From positions 62,001 to 126,000 of the forward strand of contig CAVWAP010000004.1 in NCBI GenBank assembly GCA_963753055.1: a stretch of 64,000 nucleotides of DNA, given 5' to 3'. The notes below the pieces were generated by a model. That model saw only the letters and a list, made by a program, of their open reading frames with translations, was not told the DNA's origin and searched no databases. Positions 24,234 through 32,268 of this stretch are shown here, one piece after another. The first letter of the stretch is position 1; each line of letters begins with the position of its first letter. The translations under genes were made by a program, and so were the position numbers. This DNA is from JAUWGC01 sp963753055. Lineage in GTDB: Bacteria; Bacteroidota; Bacteroidia; Bacteroidales; B18-G4.

Positions 24234-25382
24234 ATGGATTTTGAGCTTACTGAAGAACAGCAGATGATCCGTGATACCGTGCGTGACTTTTCTGAAAGGG
24301 AAATCAAGCCGGTAGCCAAGGAACTGGATGAAAAAGCTGAGTTTTCGGCAGATCTGACCAAGAAGATGGGCGAACTGGGCCTGTTTGGTATGTATCTTCC
24401 TGAAAAATACGGTGGACAGGGCTTGGATGTCTTATCATACATTATCGCAGTTGAAGAAATTGCAAGAGTGGATGGTTCACAAGCAGCTACATTAGCGGCA
24501 CATAACTCGCTTGGTATCTGGCCTTTGTATGCCTATGGGACAGAGGAACAGAAAATGAAATACCTGCCCGGGCTCTGTACCGGTGAAGAACTCTGGGGCT
24601 TCGGACTGACCGAGCCTGATGCTGGCTCCGATTCGAGAGGAACAAAGACCAAAGCATACCTTGAAGGTGGCGAATGGGTGATCAATGGATCTAAAATATT
24701 TATCACCAATGGCTCCCATGAGATGTCAGTTGGTTCTACTGTACAATGTGTAACAGATGAGAAGGATGGCCGGAAGGAATTCACAACCATTATTGTTGAA
24801 AAAGACACTCCGGGATTTAAAAGGGTTTCCATGCACGGCAAGATGATGTGGAGGGCATCCGATACTGCAGAGCTATATTTTGATGATTGCAAGGTGCCTG
24901 AAGGAAATCTTCTGGGGAAGGTTGGAGAAGGATCACATGTGATGCTCTCTACACTTGATGGTGGTCGGCTTTCAATTGCTGCGATGGGACTGGGCCTTGC
25001 ACAGGGCGCTTTCGAGATGGCACTGCAGTATTCCAAAGAAAGAAAACAGTTTGGCAAGCCAATCGTGAAGTTCCAGATCAACTCATTCAAACTGGCCGAT
25101 ATGGCAACGAAGATTGAACTGGCCAGGAACCTTCTTTACAAAGCCTGCTGGCTCAAAGACAATGATAAACCTTATGGCAAAGAAGCAGCCATGTCGAAAC
25201 TTTATTGCTCCGAAATTGCCAAACAGGTTGCAGATGAGGCAGTGCAGATCCATGGTGGTTATGGCCTGATGAAAGACTATGATATAGAAAGGTTTTACAG
25301 GGATCAAAGGCTGTTGCAGATAGGGGAGGGGACCTCGGAAATTCAGCGGCTCGTGATAGCCAGGCATATTGATGCGAAGTAG
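24234..25382 (+). CDS. Acyl-CoA dehydrogenase
   Basis: 382 residues, FAD-dependent, oxidising acyl-CoA to 2-enoyl-CoA and passing electrons to ETF. MDFELTEEQQMIRDTVRDF opens the family, WGFGLTEPDAGSD is the FAD/substrate motif, and QIHGGYGLMKDYDIERFYRD is the C-terminal signature. The final IGEGTSEIQRLVIAR has Glu in the catalytic position used by short- and medium-chain enzymes; isovaleryl-CoA dehydrogenases usually have GAGTSE there and take their base from another helix. The cluster position argues for isovaleryl-CoA, the motif for a straight-chain or 2-methyl-branched substrate. Confidence 0.93.
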   Translation: MDFELTEEQQMIRDTVRDFSEREIKPVAKELDEKAEFSADLTKKMGELGLFGMYLPEKYGGQGLDVLSYIIAVEEIARVDGSQAATLAAHNSLGIWPLYAYGTEEQKMKYLPGLCTGEELWGFGLTEPDAGSDSRGTKTKAYLEGGEWVINGSKIFITNGSHEMSVGSTVQCVTDEKDGRKEFTTIIVEKDTPGFKRVSMHGKMMWRASDTAELYFDDCKVPEGNLLGKVGEGSHVMLSTLDGGRLSIAAMGLGLAQGAFEMALQYSKERKQFGKPIVKFQINSFKLADMATKIELARNLLYKACWLKDNDKPYGKEAAMSKLYCSEIAKQVADEAVQIHGGYGLMKDYDIERFYRDQRLLQIGEGTSEIQRLVIARHIDAK

Positions 25383-25412
25383 ACGCAAGTGGAACGAGGC
25401 AAGGCCGAGTGA

Positions 25413-25460
25413 CATCCCGCCAGAGGCGGGGATGCAAGACGCAAGATGCAAGACTCAAGT
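25413..25460. repeat. Intergenic hairpin plus GCAAGA-word repeats
   Basis: CATCCCGCC (25413-25421) pairs with GGCGGGGATG (25425-25434) with one bulged G. It is followed by repeats of the word (GAC/GAT/GACT)-GCAAG up to the next start codon. The word also appears upstream (ACGCAAG at 25383). The element overlaps a potential ATG at 25446, which is therefore an unlikely start for the next gene. Confidence 0.6.
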
Positions 25461-27419
25461 ATGAATAGTATGGAATACAAAGTTTTGTGGACGCCGGACG
25501 AACAGTGGTCGGGTGATTCACGGATGAGTGATTATTTACTGTATGTAAATGATCATTTTGGACTGGCCCTGAAAGATTATTTTGAACTATACCAATGGAG
25601 TATTGATCATATTGCTGATTTTTGGGGCAGCTTCTCAGATTATGCCGGAATCATGTATTCAAAGCCACATGAACAAGTGGTTGATGATACCAAAAAGATG
25701 CCAGGGGCTAAGTGGTTCCAGGGAGCAAGACTGAACTTCGCAGAGAATTTACTCTACAGGCGCGATGATAAAACGGCCATCATCTTCAGGGGAGAAGCGG
25801 AGTTGGAACGCAGGATATCCTATGCAGAGCTGCATGAGGAAACCCACCGGGTGGCAGAAGGGTTAAAAAAACTCGGCGTGGAAAAAGGTGACAGGGTTGC
25901 CGGATTTATTCCCAATATGCCGGAAGCCATCATCGCTATGCTTGCTGCATCTTCAATCGGAGCCATCTGGTCCTCTTCCTCACCTGACTTTGGTATCAAA
26001 GGTGTGCTCGACCGCTTTAGCCAGATTGAACCCAAAGTAGTCTTTGCTGCTGATGGGTATTATTATAAAGGAAAAGTATTTGACTCCCAGGAGAAGCTTC
26101 GTGGTATTCTCGACCAACTTCCATCAGTAGAAAAGGTAGTTTTAATCAAATATACGGGCAATCGCAATGTCGATGAAGTGCCCAATGCCATAAGCTGGGA
26201 AGACCTTGCCCAGCCTGTTAGAGGGGAGATGCACTTTGAACAGTTGCCTTTTGATCATCCACTCTATATCATGTATTCCTCCGGAACCACGGGGCTGCCT
26301 AAAAGCATCGTCCATTCCGCTGGAGGAACCCTGATTCAACACTTGAAGGAACTGATCCTTCATAGTAATCTGTCAGAGGATGACAATATCTTTTATTTTA
26401 CCACCTGTGGCTGGATGATGTGGAACTGGTTTGTGAGCAGCCTGGCAGTGGGAGCTACACTGGTTTGCTTCGATGGCAACCCTTTCCATCCTGGACCTGA
26501 TGCCTTATTAAGAATGGCAGATGAGTTGGATATCAGCATCTTCGGTACAAGTGCCAAGTACATTGCATCATTAGAGAATGCAGGAGTCAATCCACAGGAA
26601 ATCTCTTCTTTTCCAAACCTTAAAGCGATCTTATCAACCGGATCACCATTGACAGATGAGAGCTTTGAATATGTATACAGGGATTGGAAGAAGAATGTAC
26701 AGCTATCATCAATTGCAGGAGGGACAGATATCATTTCCTGCTTTATGCTGGGTAATCCAACCCTCCCGGTTTACAAGGGGGAGATCCAGTGCCGCGGACT
26801 GGGAATGGATGTCGATAGCTTTGATGATTTTGGCAAAAGCATTATTGGCAAGCAGGGGGAGCTGGTATGCAAATCAGCATTTCCTTCCATGCCAATCTAT
26901 TTCTGGAATGACCCGGAAGGTGAAAAGTACCATGATGCCTATTTTGATGTGTATGAAGGCATATGGCGGCATGGGGATTACATATTGCTGAGTGAGCAAG
27001 GTGGGATAACCATGTATGGTAGGTCTGACGCCACACTCAACCCGGGAGGAGTAAGGATTGGGACAGCTGAAATATACAGGGTAGTTGAAAATATGGAAGA
27101 GATTGAAGACTCAGTAGTAATCGGTCAGCCTCATGACGGGGATGAGCGGGTAATCCTTTTTGTGAAACTGAACCCAGGGCACAGCCTGGATGAGCTGCTC
27201 ATCAAGAAGATTGTTTCCAATATCAGGAGCCAGTGCAGCCCCCGGCATGTACCGGCCATTATCCTGGAAACAGCTGGTGTTCCATATACCCTTAATGGAA
27301 AAAAAGTTGAGATTGCAGTGAAGAAGGCTATTCAGGGAGAGGAGATCAAGAACAAGGATGCACTGGCCAATCCGGAAGTGTTGGATTATTATCATAATTT
27401 ACCGGAACTGATATCATGA
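25461..27419 (+). CDS. Acetoacetyl-CoA synthetase (acetoacetate--CoA ligase)
   Basis: About 652 residues of the ANL adenylate-forming superfamily, activating acetoacetate with ATP and CoA. YIMYSSGTTGLPKSIVHSAGG is the P-loop-like A3 motif, FFYFTTCGWMMWNW and GGTDIISCF are ACS/AACS-type motifs, GDYILLSEQGGITMYGRSDATLNPGG the hinge region, and LNGKKVE holds the catalytic C-terminal lysine. It would salvage the acetoacetate released by the cluster's lyase. ATG 25461 (or 25470) is preferred, since 25446 lies in a repeat. Its stop overlaps the lnt start (ATGA). Confidence 0.92.
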   Translation: MNSMEYKVLWTPDEQWSGDSRMSDYLLYVNDHFGLALKDYFELYQWSIDHIADFWGSFSDYAGIMYSKPHEQVVDDTKKMPGAKWFQGARLNFAENLLYRRDDKTAIIFRGEAELERRISYAELHEETHRVAEGLKKLGVEKGDRVAGFIPNMPEAIIAMLAASSIGAIWSSSSPDFGIKGVLDRFSQIEPKVVFAADGYYYKGKVFDSQEKLRGILDQLPSVEKVVLIKYTGNRNVDEVPNAISWEDLAQPVRGEMHFEQLPFDHPLYIMYSSGTTGLPKSIVHSAGGTLIQHLKELILHSNLSEDDNIFYFTTCGWMMWNWFVSSLAVGATLVCFDGNPFHPGPDALLRMADELDISIFGTSAKYIASLENAGVNPQEISSFPNLKAILSTGSPLTDESFEYVYRDWKKNVQLSSIAGGTDIISCFMLGNPTLPVYKGEIQCRGLGMDVDSFDDFGKSIIGKQGELVCKSAFPSMPIYFWNDPEGEKYHDAYFDVYEGIWRHGDYILLSEQGGITMYGRSDATLNPGGVRIGTAEIYRVVENMEEIEDSVVIGQPHDGDERVILFVKLNPGHSLDELLIKKIVSNIRSQCSPRHVPAIILETAGVPYTLNGKKVEIAVKKAIQGEEIKNKDALANPEVLDYYHNLPELIS

Positions 27420-29059
27420 AAAAATACCAGTTGCTATTAATTTCTGTATTATCCGGTATCCTGTTTACGTTGGGATGGCCTGCAGATGGTTTTCCTGGCC
27501 TGTTGTTCATCGCCTTTGTACCCCTTTTCTTTATTGGGGATTACATCTATGAACACCGTGAGAAATATCACCGTTACAGCATCCTGTTTTATACTTATCC
27601 AGCCTTCCTGATCTGGAATGGCCTGTGTTGCTATTGGATATGGAACGCGACCCCGGCAGGCGGGATAGGGGCCGTGTTTGTCAATGCTTTCTTCATGGCC
27701 TTTGTCTTCAATATCTATCACATTTCTAAAAGAAACATCTATCCTGCACAGAACGCACAATTCATCCTGGTCTTTTTCTGGATTTCCTTCGAGTACTTCC
27801 ACCTTAACTGGGATCTGAACTGGCCCTGGCTCAACCTTGGCAACGGCTTTGCCAACTACCCAAAATGGATCCAATGGTATGAATACACTGGTACCTTCGG
27901 CGGTACCTTGTGGATTTTCCTTGTAAATATTTTTATCTACCGTAGCATAAAAACACTGATGGCTAAACGCGAAGCGCCGGGCGCAAAGCGTAAAATGAGC
28001 GCTTTGCCCTTTGCCCTTAGCGCTTTGCTTTTATTAGCAATACCACTTACCATTTCATTTATAATTTACAGCAATTATCAGGAAAAGTCCCGCCCCATCA
28101 ACATCATTATTACCCAACCCAATATTGATCCCTATACGGAACAATACTCTTTACCACCATCTTCAGTGATCAAGAGGAACCTGGATGAAACCATGCCGTA
28201 TCTTGATGAGAATACGGACTTCATTATTAGTCCTGAGTCGGCATTGCAGGAGAAGATATGGGAGCGGTCTGTTGACCATTACAGGAGCCTTCAACTGCTG
28301 AAGAAGTTTATCCATGAGAATCCTCATGTAGGAATTGTTATTGGTGCTTCGACATACAGGGAATTTTTAACCGGAGAAGAAGTATCGCCCACAGCCAGAA
28401 AATTCACTGATGCCGACAGGTATTATGATGCATTTAATACTGCTTTTTATTTAAATACCGGCCCGATCGACCAGTGGACTCATAAATCACGACTTACACC
28501 AGGTGTGGAGCGCATGCCTTTCCCAAAATATTTGTCCTTCCTGGAGAATTTTGCGATTGACTTAGGAGGGACTGTTGGCAGCCTGGGCATAGATGCCGAA
28601 CGTAAGATATTTGTCAGGCCATCGGATTCGCTTCGCTTCGCCGCCGCAATATGCTTCGAATCTATCTTCGGTGAGTTCTTTTCTGACTTTGTAAGAAATG
28701 GGGCGGAAATTATGTTTATTGTGACCAATGATGGATGGTGGGGCAATACACCAGGTCACAGGCAGCATATGTCCTTCGCCCGCATGAGGGCTATTGAGAC
28801 CAGGCGCAGTATAGCCCGGTCGGCCAATACCGGGATCTCAGCATTCGTCAACCAGCGGGGGGATGTGACCCAGAAACTGGAATATTGGGTGCCCGGCGGC
28901 TTAAGCCAATCGCTCAATGCCAATAGCAAGCTTACATTTTATACAATCTATGGAGATTATATTGCAAGGATCTCATCCTTTGTCACAGCCATCCTGTTGC
29001 TGTACACCATTGCCAGAGTCCTTATCAAAAGGAGAAAGCCATTGGGGTCTACAAAATAG
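27416..29059 (+). CDS. lnt: Apolipoprotein N-acyltransferase
   Basis: 547 residues. Six or more N-terminal transmembrane helices (1-220) are followed by a periplasmic nitrilase-like domain (about 225-510) and a last helix (about 515-535). Nitrilase triad: Glu in FIISPESALQ, Lys in the THKSRLTPGVERMPF region, Cys in AAAICFESIFGEFF. It N-acylates the lipid-modified cysteine of lipoproteins in the inner membrane. The first codons overlap the acetoacetyl-CoA synthetase stop by 4 bp. An in-frame repeat (27964-28028) encodes a short basic/Ala-rich stretch between helices. It converges on the ABC permease with 2 bp between stops. Confidence 0.92.
   Translation: MKKYQLLLISVLSGILFTLGWPADGFPGLLFIAFVPLFFIGDYIYEHREKYHRYSILFYTYPAFLIWNGLCCYWIWNATPAGGIGAVFVNAFFMAFVFNIYHISKRNIYPAQNAQFILVFFWISFEYFHLNWDLNWPWLNLGNGFANYPKWIQWYEYTGTFGGTLWIFLVNIFIYRSIKTLMAKREAPGAKRKMSALPFALSALLLLAIPLTISFIIYSNYQEKSRPINIIITQPNIDPYTEQYSLPPSSVIKRNLDETMPYLDENTDFIISPESALQEKIWERSVDHYRSLQLLKKFIHENPHVGIVIGASTYREFLTGEEVSPTARKFTDADRYYDAFNTAFYLNTGPIDQWTHKSRLTPGVERMPFPKYLSFLENFAIDLGGTVGSLGIDAERKIFVRPSDSLRFAAAICFESIFGEFFSDFVRNGAEIMFIVTNDGWWGNTPGHRQHMSFARMRAIETRRSIARSANTGISAFVNQRGDVTQKLEYWVPGGLSQSLNANSKLTFYTIYGDYIARISSFVTAILLLYTIARVLIKRRKPLGSTK
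27964..28028. repeat. GCGC/CGCTTTG repeat inserted in frame in lnt
   Basis: Within lnt, GGGCGCAAAGCG (27979-27990) faces CGCTTTGCCC (28000-28009) as an imperfect hairpin. The word CGCTTTGC recurs at 28021-28028, and CGCGAAGCGCC lies just upstream. It encodes a linker (KREAPGAKRKMSALPFALSAL). The base composition and word structure are unlike the neighbouring coding sequence and resemble intergenic repeats elsewhere in the window. Confidence 0.55.
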
Positions 29060-29061
29060 AT

Positions 29062-31482
29062 TTATTCATATTTTACAGCATTCACCGGGTTTTCCGAAGC
29101 TGCCTTGAGGATATGATAACTGATAGTTATTATTCCAATACAAAAAGCGATCAATCCTGCAAACATAAAGGTATACCAATGAATATCGGTGTAATAGACA
29201 AAGTTGTCCTTAAGCCAGATGTCTATCCTCCAATAAGATATCGGTATTGAAAGAACAAATGCGATAAGGATCAGCCAGGTAAATTCACGGTACATCATCC
29301 TGAGTATGCTACCGATGCTGGCGCCAAGGATCTTCCTGATGCCAATCTGCTTGGTCTTGCGCTCAGCAATGTATGATGAGAGGCCAAGCAAACCCAACAG
29401 GGCTATAAATATGGTCAGAACGGTTGCAATACCCATGATCCTGGAGATCTTAACTTCTGCCTGGTACATTTCATCCATGCTTTCATCCAGGAACTCGAAA
29501 TCAAAGGGCCGTTTGGCACCGAAATCATTCCATTTTTCTTCAATGAATTCAAGTGCCTCTCTAGTGTTGTCTCCTTTAATCCTGGCAGAGACCAAATATC
29601 TTGGCGCCGGGGTTATGAATAACATCAGCGGTTCAACGGGATTGTGCAATGACCTGAAATGGAAATCCTTCACCACACCAATTACTTTCATCGGGCGGGC
29701 AACATTTCCATCAAGGTCGATGCCATAATCTATCCTCTTCCCGATAGGATTACCTTCCCATCCCAGCGATTTCATTGCTGTCTCATTGATGATTACTGCT
29801 CCTGTGTCATCTGTGCTCATATTAATATCGAAATTCCTTCCATTGACAATTTCCATACCCAGCACATCGATATAATCATAATCCACCATTGCAAGTATAA
29901 GAGAGCTTTCAACCATAAGGCTATCCTTTTCAACATTGATTACCTGTATCCATGTGATGTTTCCTGGTACGCCTGTTGAGTTTGTTACACCAGTAATGTT
30001 TGGATCCTGCAGTAACTCAGCTTTAAAGGTTTCTACCTTACTCCTGAAGGCTGAATCCTGTAATTGCATCACAACCAGGTTTTGCTTATCAAATCCCAGG
30101 TCCTTTTTCTTAAGGAAGCGAAGCTGGTCTGACACGGACATGGTTGTGATAATGATGACGATGGCGATAAAGAACTGAACAACAACCAACACCTTACGGA
30201 AAAGTCCCGAACGACGTCCACTTGGAGTCACTTTCCCTTTCAACACTGATACGGGTTTGAATGAGGAGAGATAGAATGCCGGATAGCTACCAGACAATAG
30301 TCCTATCAGCAAGGTTACAATAAAGATTAAGACAAAAATTATGGGTGTTGAGGTAAAACTCATGGACTTACCCACCAGGTTGTTGAAATCAGGGAACAGG
30401 AGATATACTGCAAAGATGGCTATCAGCATCGCAATAAAGACAAGCAGCAAGGACTCACCGATAAATTGCCTTATCAATTGAGATCGATAGGCTCCGCTGA
30501 CTTTCCTCATTCCCACTTCCCTTGCCCTGTTGGTAGAACGGGCTGTGGCCATATTCATATAATTGATGGCTGCAATCAGCAGAATGAAGATAGCAATAGA
30601 AGAAAAAATAAAGATGTAGGCCCTGTTGCCGGTAGGGCGGTTGGCACTCAGACCTGATCTGTAATGTGTATCAGCCAGCGGAGTTGTTATCAGTGAGTAA
30701 CTGGCGTTGATCTGATCCCCGATAGGACGCATATACTTGTCATAGAAATCCGGAAATTTATCATAGATAGCCTGGATGTCTGCATTCTTATTCAGCAGGA
30801 TATAGGTATAGACGCCTATATTCCAGAATCTGACAGGCTCCATACTGTTGAAATTATCCACACCCTGTCTCTCAGCTATGGTTGCACCTGATAAAAGAGC
30901 ATCAAACCTGAGGTGGCTGTTAATCGGAAGATCTTCAATAACAGCAGTTACACTGTACGAGTTGCCAGCCCCTGTTTCAATCATCTTACCGAGAGGGTCT
31001 TCATCGCCGAAATACTTTTTGGCAATCTTTTCCGTCAGCACAATCGTATATGGTTCCGTAAGTGCCCTATCTGGTTTCCCGGCAATAAAAGGAATTGTAA
31101 AAACATCAAAAATGGTTGAATCAGTAAAGTAAAAGTCCTCTTCATAATACTCCTTGTCGCCAAATTTGATCAATGAGTTCCCTGCTCCGTAAAGCCTGAC
31201 AAATTCCTCAACTTCAGGGAATTCCAGCTTGAACGCTGGTCCCATCGGGACCGGTACAATCGCGAACTTATCAACTTTATTATTGATGTTAAACTCTGAA
31301 TCAAGCCGGTGAATCTGCTGGTATTTCACATTGTGCTTATCATATCCCACCTCGTCTTTAAGGTAAAAGAGGATGAAAATAAATGCGGCCAGGCCTACTG
31401 ACAGGCCGAGGATATTGATAAGTGTATAAAATTTATTGCGTGTAAAATTCCGGTAGGCACTTTTTATGTAATTCCAGAACAT
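29062..31482 (-). CDS. ABC transporter permease, MacB/FtsX type (distal copy)
   Basis: 806 residues with a duplicated FtsX architecture: an N-terminal helix (LINILGLSVGLAAFIFILFYL), a periplasmic MacB-like domain, a three-helix FtsX core (about 285-430; TNRAREVGMRKVSGAYRSQL coupling segment), a second periplasmic domain, and a C-terminal FtsX core (ERKTKQIGIRKILGASIGSI, then four-residue-spaced helices) ending NPVNAVKYE. Such permeases do not move substrate through the membrane but drive periplasmic machines for efflux or lipoprotein transfer. Last gene of the efflux operon; 43 bp after the ATPase. Confidence 0.9.
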   Translation of the reverse strand: MFWNYIKSAYRNFTRNKFYTLINILGLSVGLAAFIFILFYLKDEVGYDKHNVKYQQIHRLDSEFNINNKVDKFAIVPVPMGPAFKLEFPEVEEFVRLYGAGNSLIKFGDKEYYEEDFYFTDSTIFDVFTIPFIAGKPDRALTEPYTIVLTEKIAKKYFGDEDPLGKMIETGAGNSYSVTAVIEDLPINSHLRFDALLSGATIAERQGVDNFNSMEPVRFWNIGVYTYILLNKNADIQAIYDKFPDFYDKYMRPIGDQINASYSLITTPLADTHYRSGLSANRPTGNRAYIFIFSSIAIFILLIAAINYMNMATARSTNRAREVGMRKVSGAYRSQLIRQFIGESLLLVFIAMLIAIFAVYLLFPDFNNLVGKSMSFTSTPIIFVLIFIVTLLIGLLSGSYPAFYLSSFKPVSVLKGKVTPSGRRSGLFRKVLVVVQFFIAIVIIITTMSVSDQLRFLKKKDLGFDKQNLVVMQLQDSAFRSKVETFKAELLQDPNITGVTNSTGVPGNITWIQVINVEKDSLMVESSLILAMVDYDYIDVLGMEIVNGRNFDINMSTDDTGAVIINETAMKSLGWEGNPIGKRIDYGIDLDGNVARPMKVIGVVKDFHFRSLHNPVEPLMLFITPAPRYLVSARIKGDNTREALEFIEEKWNDFGAKRPFDFEFLDESMDEMYQAEVKISRIMGIATVLTIFIALLGLLGLSSYIAERKTKQIGIRKILGASIGSILRMMYREFTWLILIAFVLSIPISYWRIDIWLKDNFVYYTDIHWYTFMFAGLIAFCIGIITISYHILKAASENPVNAVKYE

Positions 31483-31525
31483 TTTATGACAGGATTAATG
31501 AATAAATAGGTCGTCCGGTACGATG

Positions 31526-32215
31526 TCAGGTCAATACAGTTTTCTTGATGTTCTCTGTGATGATCTGTCCATCAAATAATTGTACTATGCGCTGGGCATA
31601 TTCAGCATCTCTTTGTGAGTGTGTTACAATCACTACTGTAGTTCCTGCCTGGTTCAGTGCTTCAATAAGGTTCATCACTTCTTCACCATGAGATGAATCC
31701 AGGTTACCCGTTGGCTCATCCGCAAGGATCAATTTAGGATTGGCAACCACGGCTCTGGCAACAGCAACACGCTGCTGCTGGCCTCCAGACAGCTGTAAGG
31801 GGAAGTGTTTTTTACGGTGTGCGATCTGCATCTGCTCCATCACCTCTTCAACACGTGTCTTGCGTGCAACTGAAGACATGCCAAGATAAATCAATGGCAG
31901 CTCAATGTTCTCGTGAACGGTTAATTCGTCGATCAGGTTAAAGTTCTGGAATACGAACCCAATATTCTCTTTCCTTAATCGAGCCCTTTGTCTTTCATTA
32001 AATTTGGATACTTCATGATCCAGAAAATAATACTCTCCATCCGATGGATTATCAAGTAATCCCATAATATTCAATAAAGTTGATTTTCCACATCCGGAGG
32101 GGCCCATCACAGCCACAAATTCTCCTTTTTTGATTTGCATGGTTACCTTGTTCAAGGCAGTGGTTTCAACTTCATCTGTACGGAAGATCTTGGTCAGGTT
32201 GTCTGTTCTAATCAT
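31526..32215 (-). CDS. ABC transporter ATP-binding protein, LolD/MacB type
   Basis: 229 residues. Walker A GPSGCGKST, Q-loop FVFQNFNLI, signature LSGGQQQRVAVARA, Walker B LILADEPTGNLD and the switch His (IVTHS) are all intact, so it should hydrolyse ATP. The TGNLD extension and FNLIDELTVHENIELPL are those of the MacB/LolD branch that works with FtsX-type permeases. It lies between the two 800-residue permeases and probably serves both. Confidence 0.94.
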   Translation of the reverse strand: MIRTDNLTKIFRTDEVETTALNKVTMQIKKGEFVAVMGPSGCGKSTLLNIMGLLDNPSDGEYYFLDHEVSKFNERQRARLRKENIGFVFQNFNLIDELTVHENIELPLIYLGMSSVARKTRVEEVMEQMQIAHRKKHFPLQLSGGQQQRVAVARAVVANPKLILADEPTGNLDSSHGEEVMNLIEALNQAGTTVVIVTHSQRDAEYAQRIVQLFDGQIITENIKKTVLT

Positions 32216-32268
32216 TGTTTCAGTGTTTTATATAATAAGACGATTTATATATATTATACGTTACTATT

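Noticed and set aside
25446..25460. Upstream ATG as the start of acetoacetyl-CoA synthetase
   Set aside because: It lies inside the GCAAG repeat; the ATGs at 25461 and 25470 are more natural.
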